NCBI RefSeq assembly: GCF_007753265.1
Contig: NZ_CP036349.1
Location: forward strand, 4,125,363-4,189,362
Length of the DNA stretch: 64,000 bases
Direction: 5' to 3'
From: Botrimarina mediterranea
GTDB lineage: Bacteria; Planctomycetota; Planctomycetia; Pirellulales; Lacipirellulaceae
Under the pieces are notes generated by a model, which saw nothing but the letters and a program-made list of their open reading frames with translations, ran no database searches and was not told the origin of the DNA. Position 1 is the stretch's first letter. Each line of letters starts with the position of its first letter. The translations under genes and the position numbers were made by a program. Below are positions 40,901 to 48,500 of this stretch, piece after piece.

Positions 40901-43424
40901 TGGTGACGACGCTCGCTTGGTGGCTCGCCCGGTCGGCGTAGGACCAACTCGGTTCGGTCGTCGCGCCGTAAATTTTGATCGTGTCGGTCTTTAGCCCGGT
41001 GTCGATGACGTTGTCGTAGTTGTTGAGATAGAAGGTCAGGCTGTCGGCGTGTTCTTTGACGATCCCCGTGGTGTACTGAGAGAAGGTCAACTCCATCCGG
41101 TCGCTGGTGTTGTACTTCAGCGGGATGCTGGCGCTGGCCGTCTGACCCGTCTTGAACGGGTTGTAGACGACCCACCCGTTCTCGTGCCGGCCGGCGTAGA
41201 GGTCGCCCGTGGACTCTTCGGGGAAGAGCGCGTTTAAGTCGGCGACCTTGTCGCCGACGGTGGGCCAGAGGGCGTTGTAATCGGAGCGGTTGACCTGGAC
41301 CTCGAACGACTGGGCGAGGTCGTCGTCCAGGTCGAACACCGTCGGGATCGTGGGGTAACGGCCCGACGACTTGAAGAAGCTCTTGTTATTCTCGTAGCTG
41401 CCGTCCATGGCATAGAGCCCGTCGAACAGCGTCTGCGGCGAGGCGTACACCTGCTCGGGCGTGCCGGTGTCGACGTCGTTGACGACCACGACCTTGGTCC
41501 GCTCGATCACCTCTTCACGGGTCGGGATACGCACCGTCCCGTCGAGGACCTTGCGGAACAGATCGAAGCTGACGTTGTCGAACTGCGAGAACGTGTCCCA
41601 GTTGCGCTGCGTGTAGCCGTCGCCCGCCGGGATGCGGCCCGTCTCGTAGAAGTTCTGCGTCCAGATCAGCTCGGGGCCATCGACCACGGTCTGGCCGGTG
41701 AGCATGGCGTGCTCGAGTTGCGGCGCGGCACCGGTCACGAGCGTGAAGTTCTCGTGGTTCCCGTTGGCGTCGGTCCAGCCCGTGTCGTCGTAGCGGATGC
41801 CGTAGTTGCCGCTGTAGCCCGACAGGTAGGCCCCCAGCGTGACGCTCTCCATGTCGAGCTGGTACGACTGCTGGGTGTACTTCTCGAAGAGGATGTAGTT
41901 CTCCGTGTAGTCGCGGGCCGCCTGCGCGAACTCGGGCGCCCGCTTCATCATCGCGATCGGATTGATGTTCTCGTTCCACTGGTTGCCGCACCAGCTGACG
42001 ATCAAATAGCCGCCGTACTGGTTGCTCAACTCCAGCAGGTTCGCGAAGTGGTCCATCCGGTCGGTCCACTGCGCCGACAGCGGGTCGTTCGGGTCGTCGA
42101 ACCCCCAGAACTGCTCGGCATAGCTGAAGCCGATCAGGTTCGGGTAGTCGCGGTAGAACTCCTCGTAGACCGAGAGGTCGAAATCCGAGAACTGAGCGAA
42201 CCCGCCGCTGGAGTGTTGGATCACCGCCCACATCTGGTTCTCGGCGCACACCCGCAGCCACGACTTGGCGATCTCGTAGCCGTACTCGGCGACCTGGAAC
42301 TGGCTCGTCTCGGCGTCGTGGCTGATGGACAGCGAGATGTTCATCACCACATAGGGACGCAGGTCCTCCGGGATCAGGTCGATGATCTTCTGTGGGTCGG
42401 CGTAGTTCCATGTGTCGATGTGCACCAACCACATCGGCTGCTCCGACGAGATCGGTCGCCGCAGGTTGCTGTCCGCCGGGCTCTCGTGGTTCAGCTGCGT
42501 GACGGTGAGCTGATCGAACGCGCCGCCGCCGAGTCCCGTCGTCGTGAGCCGGATCGTATTGGCCCCGGCGCTTAATAAAGTCGAGAGCGTGACTTCCTTC
42601 CAATTCGAGTCGTCGCCGGTCGTGGCGAAGATGAACTCGGGGTTGATCAGCTGCCCGTTGACGGTCAGCTCAAGCGAGCGCGAAAGCGTCGAGTCGAGCG
42701 CATAGCGGAAGCCGAGTTGGTGCAAGCCGTCCGCGGCGGCGTTGACCGTCCATTCGATCGAGCCCCCGGTCGCCGAGGCGTAGCTCACGTAGCCATCGCC
42801 GAAGAACCCCTCGCCTGACGTCGCCTCGACCGCGCCGGAGAGCGCGGCGTCCTCGGCCTGCAATACCCGCGGCGGCGTCGCCACGTTGCTGATCGCGCTC
42901 TCGACGCCGTCCACGATCGGGGTCACGACGTAGTAGTGCTCGGCCGCGGGGGGCGCCGGGTCGCTGAACCGTTCGCCCAGCACGCCTGTCGCAATCGTTA
43001 CGTACGGGCCATCGGGCGTTGTCGAGCGTTGGATGTCGTAGCTGCTCGCGCCGGGCACAGCCTCCCAGGAGAGCTCGACGCGTTGCGTGACGGAGTTGGC
43101 GCCGTAGTTGGCGGCCCAGAAGGCGTGGTCCTGCGCATCGACTTTGCCGTTGCCGCTGCCGTCGGCGCCCGCGCCGGGCGTCAGCGTGGCGCCGAGGGCG
43201 TCGCGCCACACGGTGTAGTCCGCCGCGTTGACGGCGCCGTCCCCGTTGTAGTCGCCGAAGACCGCCGCCTCATCGCTCCAGGCAGCCGACAGCTGCGTCG
43301 ACGTCGCCGACAAGACCAGCCGCTGTTCGAGCGGCTCGAAGTGGGGCCGCTTATGGGGCCGCTTGTGGGGGTAGGCGTACGCGCCGACCCGTCGGGGTCG
43401 AGTGTTTCGTGACCGCTTTGCCAT
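34905..43424 (-). CDS. Giant multimodular exo-enzyme: GH98-like plus GH5-like domains with many CBM/FN3/ricin/dockerin modules
   Basis: A 2839-residue protein. Order, by approximate residue: leader with PHKRPHKRPH and FEPLEQRLVLSA (1-40), a planctomycete exoprotein N-terminus; dockerin-like (57-110); FN3 (115-183); CBM6/35-like (187-312); GH98-like catalytic domain (330-860; WLVHIDTWNYADP, AVIQHSSGGFAQFSDF, FSYAEQFWGFDDPNDPLSA); two CBM-like sandwiches (894-1025, 1031-1160); FN3 pair (1168-1350); DNRLRE/CBM96-like (1350-1515; TFVRDGGSVNANFGND); FN3 (1520-1610); CBM (1611-1735); GH5-like barrel (1768-2065; acid/base Glu in EVQNEPHAW, nucleophile Glu in MTEVAGEEW); CBM6 (2077-2225); ricin-B lectin (2227-2370); second dockerin (2390-2450); FN3, sandwich and FN3 (2452-2775). 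GH98 enzymes are endo-beta-galactosidases or endo-xylanases; GH5 is mostly beta-1,4-glycanase. It is probably cell-surface or secreted; no classical signal peptide is seen. Confidence 0.82.
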   Translation of the reverse strand: MAKRSRNTRPRRVGAYAYPHKRPHKRPHFEPLEQRLVLSATSTQLSAAWSDEAAVFGDYNGDGAVNAADYTVWRDALGATLTPGAGADGSGNGKVDAQDHAFWAANYGANSVTQRVELSWEAVPGASSYDIQRSTTPDGPYVTIATGVLGERFSDPAPPAAEHYYVVTPIVDGVESAISNVATPPRVLQAEDAALSGAVEATSGEGFFGDGYVSYASATGGSIEWTVNAAADGLHQLGFRYALDSTLSRSLELTVNGQLINPEFIFATTGDDSNWKEVTLSTLLSAGANTIRLTTTGLGGGAFDQLTVTQLNHESPADSNLRRPISSEQPMWLVHIDTWNYADPQKIIDLIPEDLRPYVVMNISLSISHDAETSQFQVAEYGYEIAKSWLRVCAENQMWAVIQHSSGGFAQFSDFDLSVYEEFYRDYPNLIGFSYAEQFWGFDDPNDPLSAQWTDRMDHFANLLELSNQYGGYLIVSWCGNQWNENINPIAMMKRAPEFAQAARDYTENYILFEKYTQQSYQLDMESVTLGAYLSGYSGNYGIRYDDTGWTDANGNHENFTLVTGAAPQLEHAMLTGQTVVDGPELIWTQNFYETGRIPAGDGYTQRNWDTFSQFDNVSFDLFRKVLDGTVRIPTREEVIERTKVVVVNDVDTGTPEQVYASPQTLFDGLYAMDGSYENNKSFFKSSGRYPTIPTVFDLDDDLAQSFEVQVNRSDYNALWPTVGDKVADLNALFPEESTGDLYAGRHENGWVVYNPFKTGQTASASIPLKYNTSDRMELTFSQYTTGIVKEHADSLTFYLNNYDNVIDTGLKTDTIKIYGATTEPSWSYADRASHQASVVTSDWTDGVFILTVEHNGAIDITINAAGAATDRLTEFTPATIVAPDRPMAYTGALQHEAEVFDYKNISGVTTAGQWGGVRNYTGQGYLNFGTNPSAAVRDTFNVLQEGVFELQARYSVTGATVSTIDVYVNGVFAGTPMFTPTASTSDWAVTTLDIALAEGQNTIELRARSNGAASLYLDNLVLVPTAYGSGLVIEEGAPGFAGVDGVIGATHSGYSGAGYADAQNAAGASVDWVLDFDASTVKSFTFRYAGTTPQTADLVVNGATVASDILFAPTGSLSDWGYVTAYASVPAGVSAVELVATSANGLPNIDHLEVVGASTWTVGDAPFMPVGVAVTGVTASQVDLDWWPTPGADSYTVLRGTSSGGPYATVATGVTATDYSDEGLEELTGYHYVVVAVNANGSSTPSVEVSAITKTTQPPAAPSGLSAVALAYNATALSWSAVPGAESYTVKRATSSGGPYVTVAIGVAGTLFTDNGLFADSTYHYVVAAVNDVGEGPASAEASVSTPASATLEPVADTFVRDGGSVNANFGNDTTIVVKNDGGAGFTRNAFLRFDVSDLANASSVLLSLTPFQIDSGDPMWVELMTDDSWSESGTTWNNQPSGSGNVLAVVSGFVVGQPKLIDITNAVLSEAANDGVLSLRLSMPNVGNNFVGFYSSESVAPGSRPQLLATLPNANDPAPAAPTYLSATAATAAQIDLTWTAAPGAAGYNVYRSAVAGGPYTLIAAGAPANGYSDAGLETSATYHYRVSAINGAGESPFSAESSATLAAGPLVLEAEDALLSGAVVGTEWAGFTGSGYADFVSATGDYVEWTFDTPAAGAYELAFRYASGASGDRPLRLTVNGAIVNSGLSFAPTGGWGAYTSVAEVVALVAGVNTVRLTATGSSGGNLDQLTVTPVEEGVGRIVAAALEDGVEAAITAPRGRPTLNTTGTTFVADNGALLRGPFASTEWGNPPPLANIQQIKNYGANSIHLYGEVFDPDYRSGVPGSGTAPGYAMNRIDQMVQMTRDEGLYLVLTIGNGGNNGSFNNDYVMDFWALYADRYKDETHVIFEVQNEPHAWSTPYPAPALQMQADAYTLIRSLAPETPILLFSIAVLGDGASAIADINTVSQAASIDWSNTGVAFHGYAGMATIPAVEAIINAGYPVFMTEVAGEEWGSLDHGLVVEQISEYERLGISWLTFQHIPPNFISSSIFAPGTYSDLIERAGLSWTPDFGAFPAQRGVYSNGGLPRYTTGLSGTLRIEAEHFDTGAEGVAYSDADGVNLGGALRPDVGVDIELTDDRFGDFNVTDTVSGEWLEYTLNVREPGYYTLRLRTASSVGGAVRVLMHDDDKTGVWQLPATGGNQNWTTVERVVYLEPGRQKLRLEVVTGGFNLNWIELTPSATGSLPNGVYKLINRNSGLALERGTSQGSDVVVQNEYTGSTSEQWSLVHRGAGQYSILNVGASNWSWSNTYAPVFSQQGSDPLGLTPWGFDNASARRFVLSPADDGFFNIVVVDQGYSVGMAGGSTVVGDFAQFLETSNDAAQQWAIVAPGSPSFPTGLTATWGVEEATPGDYNGDGVVNAADYAVWRDNVNTVVATPGQGADGDGDGVVDSNDHAFWAANYGGSTPARRVELSWNPSPGATAYNVSRAPNAGGPYVTIATGVTGTSFSDPAPAPGDYYYVVSAVGPGGASLISAEALAKTERLFVEVGGVVSMETESGVVGDRWTIQSDTSASGGASIEVDPAYNHTGNAPPGTTDEFIVSYSFNVSTAGNYRFWFRMMTNSAEDDSFFWRIDNGGWNLENNRSGIGAWFSTDNAQVNALGAGDHVLQIAYRENGTRLDKFVLQLDALPAPTGFGPAESLAPSAPSGLTATSASSSQINLAWTPSSGATSYNVYRSTVSGGPYEVVATGVTSTNFSNSGLASSTAYFYVISAVNAFGQSLNSLEASAITGSGGIARIVTTPTITDTQTLLLLSLQRDEAFDADRVTISLADESGDEPGEGESSWLDELAADLAVAL

Positions 43425-43832
43425 GCTCTCTGATCCGACTCGTTCGTGCCTCGATTTGGCGCCCCGCCGTTGCTTGGCGGCTCCTGACTCTGGACGCGCC
43501 TAGGCGCGTCTCTGAAGGCGTTGTTGGTTCGTCGTGGGGGTCGCGCTCAACGGATCCCAGAATGACCCCGTTCGAGGGGGTATAGCGGGCGCCGTTCCCC
43601 GGGGCGGGGAGGCGGGAACGTGGACATGCGTTTAGATCGCCATGGAGGGGTCGTAGACGCGTCCTTGCGCCGCCTTCAGGTTTTGCCAGGCCCCGGTTTC
43701 GGACGCTCTAAACGGCCTCCTGGGGCCTCCTACGGGGGCCTTTTGGAATGCAGGGTCGTCCTGTGGTGTGTTCGTCGGACCGTCGCAGTTGGGAGGCGAT
43801 TGGGCTCCGCCCAGCGGCCGGCAGGCGCGACG
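43425..43832. other. Upstream region of the giant gene
   Basis: No gene is seen in these 408 bases. The region holds an 18-bp perfect palindrome at 43493-43510 and a purine-rich stretch, TCGAGGGGGTATAGCG, near 43570. It includes the probable promoter of the giant gene and the 3' end of the lipoprotein transcript. Confidence 0.5.
43493..43510. promoter_or_regulatory. Perfect 18-bp palindrome upstream of the giant gene
   Basis: GACGCGCCTAGGCGCGTC is self-complementary over its full length and lies 70-85 nt before the ATG at 43424. It could be an operator for a dimeric regulator; no regulator is identified. Confidence 0.3.
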
Positions 43833-44282
43833 TCACTTGGCGGGCACCTCGTAGTTCACGGTCATCGAACGCTCGTCGCCAGTCACCACCAGCTGCTCCG
43901 GCGCCCAGCCGGCCGGCACGACGCTGAGCTCACGGGCCGACTTGCCTTCGCCGAGCGCGCCGGAAAAGCAGTCGATCCTCACGGTGTACGTGCCGGGCAA
44001 GAGGCCGTCGCCCTCCTCGAAGGTCCGGGCGGCGAACTTCCCGTCGGTCCGGAAGACCGCCATCCCCGGTCGGGTGGGCAGGCCGTCCCGACCTGTTCCG
44101 GCGACCTGGGTGAAGATGATCTGCCCCGGTTGGGGCGGCGGCCCGCCGGCGATGGTCACGCTGCCGGTCACCTTGGTCATCGGCATGCCCGAATCGCCAC
44201 ACCCCATCACCAGCACGGCGAAGCCCGCCATCGCAAGCAGTGGAGCATGTTGCTGGTTCAACTTCATCTTCAGCCGAGACAT
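43833..44282 (-). CDS. Small lipoprotein with carboxypeptidase-regulatory-like fold
   Basis: A 149-residue protein with a lipobox: hydrophobic helix then LVMGC, Cys28 being the lipidation site, followed by GDSGMPMTKVTGSVTIAGGP. The body has short beta strands (GQIIFTQVAG, FRTDGKFAARTFEEGDGLLPGTYTVRI) as in carboxypeptidase regulatory/transthyretin-like domains, a type that in planctomycetes very often sits next to DUF1559 genes, as here. ATG 44282 is chosen over a TTG at 44312; the ATG at 44267 is another possibility. Confidence 0.7.
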   Translation of the reverse strand: MSRLKMKLNQQHAPLLAMAGFAVLVMGCGDSGMPMTKVTGSVTIAGGPPPQPGQIIFTQVAGTGRDGLPTRPGMAVFRTDGKFAARTFEEGDGLLPGTYTVRIDCFSGALGEGKSARELSVVPAGWAPEQLVVTGDERSMTVNYEVPAK

Positions 44283-44363
44283 CGGGCGCCGCTGGTTGGT
44301 GAGGAGAAGCAAGACCGCTTCGCTGTGAAGTGAGTGTTAGTGGAAGACCCATCGACGAGCCGC

Positions 44364-45467
44364 CTACCGCGGCGGTTCGTTGACGGTCCCTTGCAGCTTC
44401 TCGCCGCCGAAGTCGCTGCCGGCCGTGGTGCCGGTCTGGCTCCACACGAGGTAGTCGATCGTGTCTTGGACGAACTGCACCGACCCGTCGCCCATCGCCA
44501 TGTTCGCGCCGCTGGGGTGGGCGCTCTTGTAGCTATTGAAGAGGTAGTAAGCGTTGGGGATGCCGTCCTTGTAGCTGCCCGGCGTGTTGATGGGCGTCTG
44601 CGTCCCAGCCAGCGGCGTGTTGAGACAGAACACGCAGTTGCGGTTGCTGTCGTCGGCTAGCGTCTCTCCCAACATGTAAGTCTTCGACAGCCCGTCGGAG
44701 ACCGTCCTGAACTTAACGCCCTCGGGATTGCGACAGAACATGCCAACACACGGCCCCGACTGGATGCAGGTCCCAGCCATGAAGCAATCGGACGCGAAGC
44801 TGGCGGGGTCGGGCGTCCCCCAGTTGCGTCCCATACAGACGTCGGGCGCGTTGTCGAACGTGCAGAAGTCTTGGACCGTGGGCCCTAGCGATCCGATGTA
44901 CGAGTTCCCCTGCGACGAGGGGGGGTTCTCGATCCCGAAGATCTTGATGGGTTGCAAGTCGGCCGACAGCGTTGACGAGTTGACCTTTAACGCGATCGAG
45001 AAGAACGGGTCGCTCGGGCAGAGCAACTCGGGGACCTGCGTGTTGGCCGCGATCGCTACGTTCGAGTTCGGGTCGGTCAGCGAGCCATTGCCGGGCCAAG
45101 TCCCGGCGGCCGCCCCCTTAGTCATGTTTAGCGTGTCGTAGACGCTCTGCTGCTCGATGAAAGGCATCAGAGCCGTCATCCAGTTCCAGTACACCTGATC
45201 GCCGTTCTGCCAGAGGCGGGCGTCGAAGTAGTTGGGATACCCCGAGCCGCCCGGCGCGCTGCCGTTGGTCGATTCGTAGTTATGCACCGCGATCGCCAAC
45301 TGGCGGAGCTGGTTGGTGCATTGGGTGCGCCGGGCCGCTTCGCGGGCCGCCTGGACCGCCGGCAGCAACAGCGCGACCAAGATGCCGATGATCGCGATCA
45401 CGACTAGCAGCTCAACAAGCGTGAAAGCCCTGCGCGGTAGGGTGACACGAATCGCTTCGGTCGACAT
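44364..45467 (-). CDS. DUF1559 domain protein with prepilin-like N-terminus
   Basis: A 367-residue protein with a type IV prepilin-like leader: RRAFTLVELLVVIAIIGILVALLLPAVQAAREAARRTQC, the standard planctomycete DUF1559 start with F-T-L-V-E at the cleavage site. The body has SYIGSLGPTVQDF, cysteine-rich loops (CMGRNWG, CFMAGTCIQSGPCVGMFC) and the common C-terminal AHPSGANMAMGDGSVQFV. The role of the family is unknown; it is probably a pseudopilin-like surface or secretion component. A good ribosome site (AAAGGAG, 45473-45479 on the reverse strand) supports 45467. The lipoprotein gene follows 81 nt downstream. Confidence 0.88.
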   Translation of the reverse strand: MSTEAIRVTLPRRAFTLVELLVVIAIIGILVALLLPAVQAAREAARRTQCTNQLRQLAIAVHNYESTNGSAPGGSGYPNYFDARLWQNGDQVYWNWMTALMPFIEQQSVYDTLNMTKGAAAGTWPGNGSLTDPNSNVAIAANTQVPELLCPSDPFFSIALKVNSSTLSADLQPIKIFGIENPPSSQGNSYIGSLGPTVQDFCTFDNAPDVCMGRNWGTPDPASFASDCFMAGTCIQSGPCVGMFCRNPEGVKFRTVSDGLSKTYMLGETLADDSNRNCVFCLNTPLAGTQTPINTPGSYKDGIPNAYYLFNSYKSAHPSGANMAMGDGSVQFVQDTIDYLVWSQTGTTAGSDFGGEKLQGTVNEPPR

Positions 45468-45524
45468 CCCTCGACTCCTTTTGGATCAAGAAAGCTGTGT
45501 CGTGCTTGTTAACTCACTTCGAGA

Positions 45525-45560
45525 GAGACGCCATGCCGCCGTCCAGCGGCACGGCGTCTC
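45525..45560 (-). terminator. Hairpin after the autotransporter-strand gene
   Basis: GAGACGCC-A-TGCCG pairs with CGGCA-C-GGCGTCTC across an 8-nt loop (one mismatch). It lies 22 nt downstream of the minus-strand stop at 45582. No T-tract follows on that strand. Confidence 0.5.
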
Positions 45561-45581
45561 GTCCCACCCCACACCCCCGCA

Positions 45582-48500
45582 TCAGTTCTCAATTCGCTGC
45601 CGCCGGGCTGCGAGCAATCCCGCGGTCAGCGCTAACATCAGAGCCGACGGTTCGGGCACGCTGGCCAACGACGACGCGGCTTGGGCGCCGTAGTTCCGAG
45701 CCCACAGCTGGTAGTCGGCGGCGTCCACCAAGCCCGCGCTATCGGCAAGCTCATTGCCGTTGCCGTTGAGGTCGAAGCTGGTGCCGACATTGTCACGCCA
45801 CACGGTGTAGTCAGCCGCGTTGACGACGCCGTCGTCGTTGAAGTCGCCGAGCAAACCCTCGAAGCTGACGACGCTCAGCTCGCCGGTGGTGAGCAGATTG
45901 GCGTCGTCCCACGTCAGGTCGGCGCCCAACCCCGGAACGTAGATCGAGTCAAAGACGCCGCTAGCGGCAGTGAAGTCCAAGAGGTTGAACACATCGCCCT
46001 CCGCCGGAGCCGGCGCTTGCGAGTCGAGCGAGAGGTCGAGGATGCCGGCGGCGGCCAAGTTGCCAGAAATACTCAGCAGGTCCGAGTTCTCGGGAGTGCC
46101 GAGGTCCAGCGCGACCGCCGAGTCGGCTTGCAGGGTCACGTCGCCCGTAACGGTCAGAGTCGCGCCGATGATCTCTTGCACCGAGACCGAGAGACCGTCG
46201 TACCAGGCGCGATTGCCGCCGCCGGTCTCACTGCTCTCGTCGAGGTACACCTGGATCTCACCCGAGGCGTTCGCGGTAAACGTGCCGAGGCTGCCGGCGA
46301 GCATCGTTCGGTTCCCCTCGGTCGTGAGCACGAGGGTCGGATAAGTCAGCGTCGAGGCGGCCACGCTGTTGGCCGGGTCGTAGAGCGACAGGTTGCTCTC
46401 CGAATCACCGGCGAGCACCCGCCAGCCGGAGCCGTCGTTCCAGAAGTTGACCCAGACCTCGTACTCCTCGCCGGACTGCAGCCCGTCAACCGTCGTCACG
46501 AGCACGGGCGCGGAGTTCGGGTTCGGCTGCGACGTCTGGCCTTGCAGTACACTGCCGCCGTTACCGAACGGGGTCCGGGCGTTCCATTCGGGCTGGTCGC
46601 CGAAGACATTGTTGAGTGGCGTGAGGGTTCCGCCGCCCACCAGCGTGGTGTTGCTCTCGGCGGCGCCCCAGGTGGCGTCGACATACACGGCGTCCGACAA
46701 CGGCAAGCCGTCGCCGCCGACCCGGATTGTCGAACCGCTGCCAGCGGTGACGTTGCCGCTAACGGTGCTCAGGTTGCCCGTCAGCATCTGCCCATCGCCG
46801 AGCACGAGGGACGGCTTTGCGGTGACGTCGAGCGTGCCGCCGTTGACTTCGATCACCGGCGACGAAACAGCCGCCGAAGCGGCCAGGGCGAGGATGCCGG
46901 TGCCGACCTTGCTCAACGCGCCGTTGTTAGAAACGTTGGCGGTGAGCGTGGCGACCGAGTTCGGGCCGACGTTGACGGTGACGACCCCCGATTCCGAACC
47001 CGTGACGTTGTTCGTGATAGCGAGGGCGTCGCCGCCGAGCCCACCGTTGACGAGGAACGTGCCGCCGCCGGCGCCGACGCTCACCGGACCGGTGAAACTC
47101 ACGGCCGACGCGTCGTTGCCCGCGACAATCACGCTGCCGCCGTTGAGCGTCATCGGCTCGGCGACCGCCAGGTTCTGGAAGTTGTACCAGATAGCCCCAC
47201 CATTGAGGGTCGTCCCCGCATCGGTGGTCCCGAAAGCGGTCGCCGAGTTCGGGAACACGGTGCCGCCGTTGATCGTCACCTCGCCGGTGAACGTGTTGGC
47301 CCCGTTCAGAGTAGCGCCCGTCTGGAAGACAACCGACCCGGCGCCGCTGATCTCACCCGAGAACGTATGGGCGCCGCCGTTGATCTCAAGGGTCGTGCCC
47401 GAGGCAAGACTGATGTCGCCCTCGTGCGTGTTCGTATTCCCAAGCGAGACCGTCACATCGCCCGTCAGGTTGAGGGGCGTCTGACCGCCGAAGCCGTTCG
47501 TGCCGGTCACCGTGTAGGTGTTGCCGGTCGAGCTATTGAACGTGACGACCGAGGGGTAGACGTCCTCACCCGAGATATCGACGGTGCTGTTGGCGCCCGC
47601 CGAATCGTCGAACGTGACCTGGTCGAGGTCGTAGAAGACTTCGGCGCCGCCATCGACCCAGTTCTGCGTGGTGTTCTTGTCCCACGCCGTCCCGTTGGCG
47701 CCGGTCCAGGTGAGACTCCCCGCCGTGCCGGTGACGTCGAGGTTCACCGCGCCGCTAGCCGAGCTGATCGCCAGCGACTGTCGCGTCGTGAGCGCGTTGC
47801 CCAAGGAATCCAGGAACGCCGGCGTGAGGCCGCTGACGTTGATCGCCGCGCCGTTGTGAGAGATCAGCTTGTACTGCCCCGCGGCGAGACTGCCCTCGGC
47901 CGCGACGACGCTGACCGTCATGCTGGGCGCGCCGCCCGCCGTCGTGACGTTGCCGTTGACGTCGATCAGGTCGCTGTCGCCGATGGCCGTGGTGTCGCCC
48001 AGTTCGAACTGGAGCGTGCCGCCGCCACCGCCGCCTGCGTTCATCACGACGTTGCCGTTCACGGTCAGCGTACCCACCCCGCCATCGCCAGGGCTGACCT
48101 GGGCGTCGTCGAAGAGAGCCAGGGTCTGGGCCTGAATCGTTCCACCACCCGAGATGAGTTGATCGACCTGCGTTGAGTAGCTCGAGAAGTTATCGACATC
48201 AAGGACCGCGCCACTCTGCACCTCGACGGGTCCCCAGAGCTCGCCGCCGTTGGCGCCGTTGGAGAGGACCACCAGCGTGCCCCCCTCGACGACCGTCCCG
48301 GCCTGCCAGTAGTCCGCTTGGAGCGTGGTGGCTGTGCCGATCGTCAGCGTGCCGGACCCACGCTTTATCACGCTAACGTTGTCTTCGGCGTTCGGGGCGC
48401 CGACGAAGGTGTCGCCGCTGGCGTTGGTCTCGGCGTCGGTGATCCGGCCGGTCAGGTTGGTGTTGCCGGCGCCCGAGAAGACGTAGGCCACCGCGCCGCC

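Noticed and set aside
45681-48176. 831-residue plus-strand frame opposite the autotransporter-strand gene
   Set aside because: It is an antisense shadow rich in Arg/Val/Asp; the minus strand has a signal peptide, dockerin and PEP-CTERM tail.
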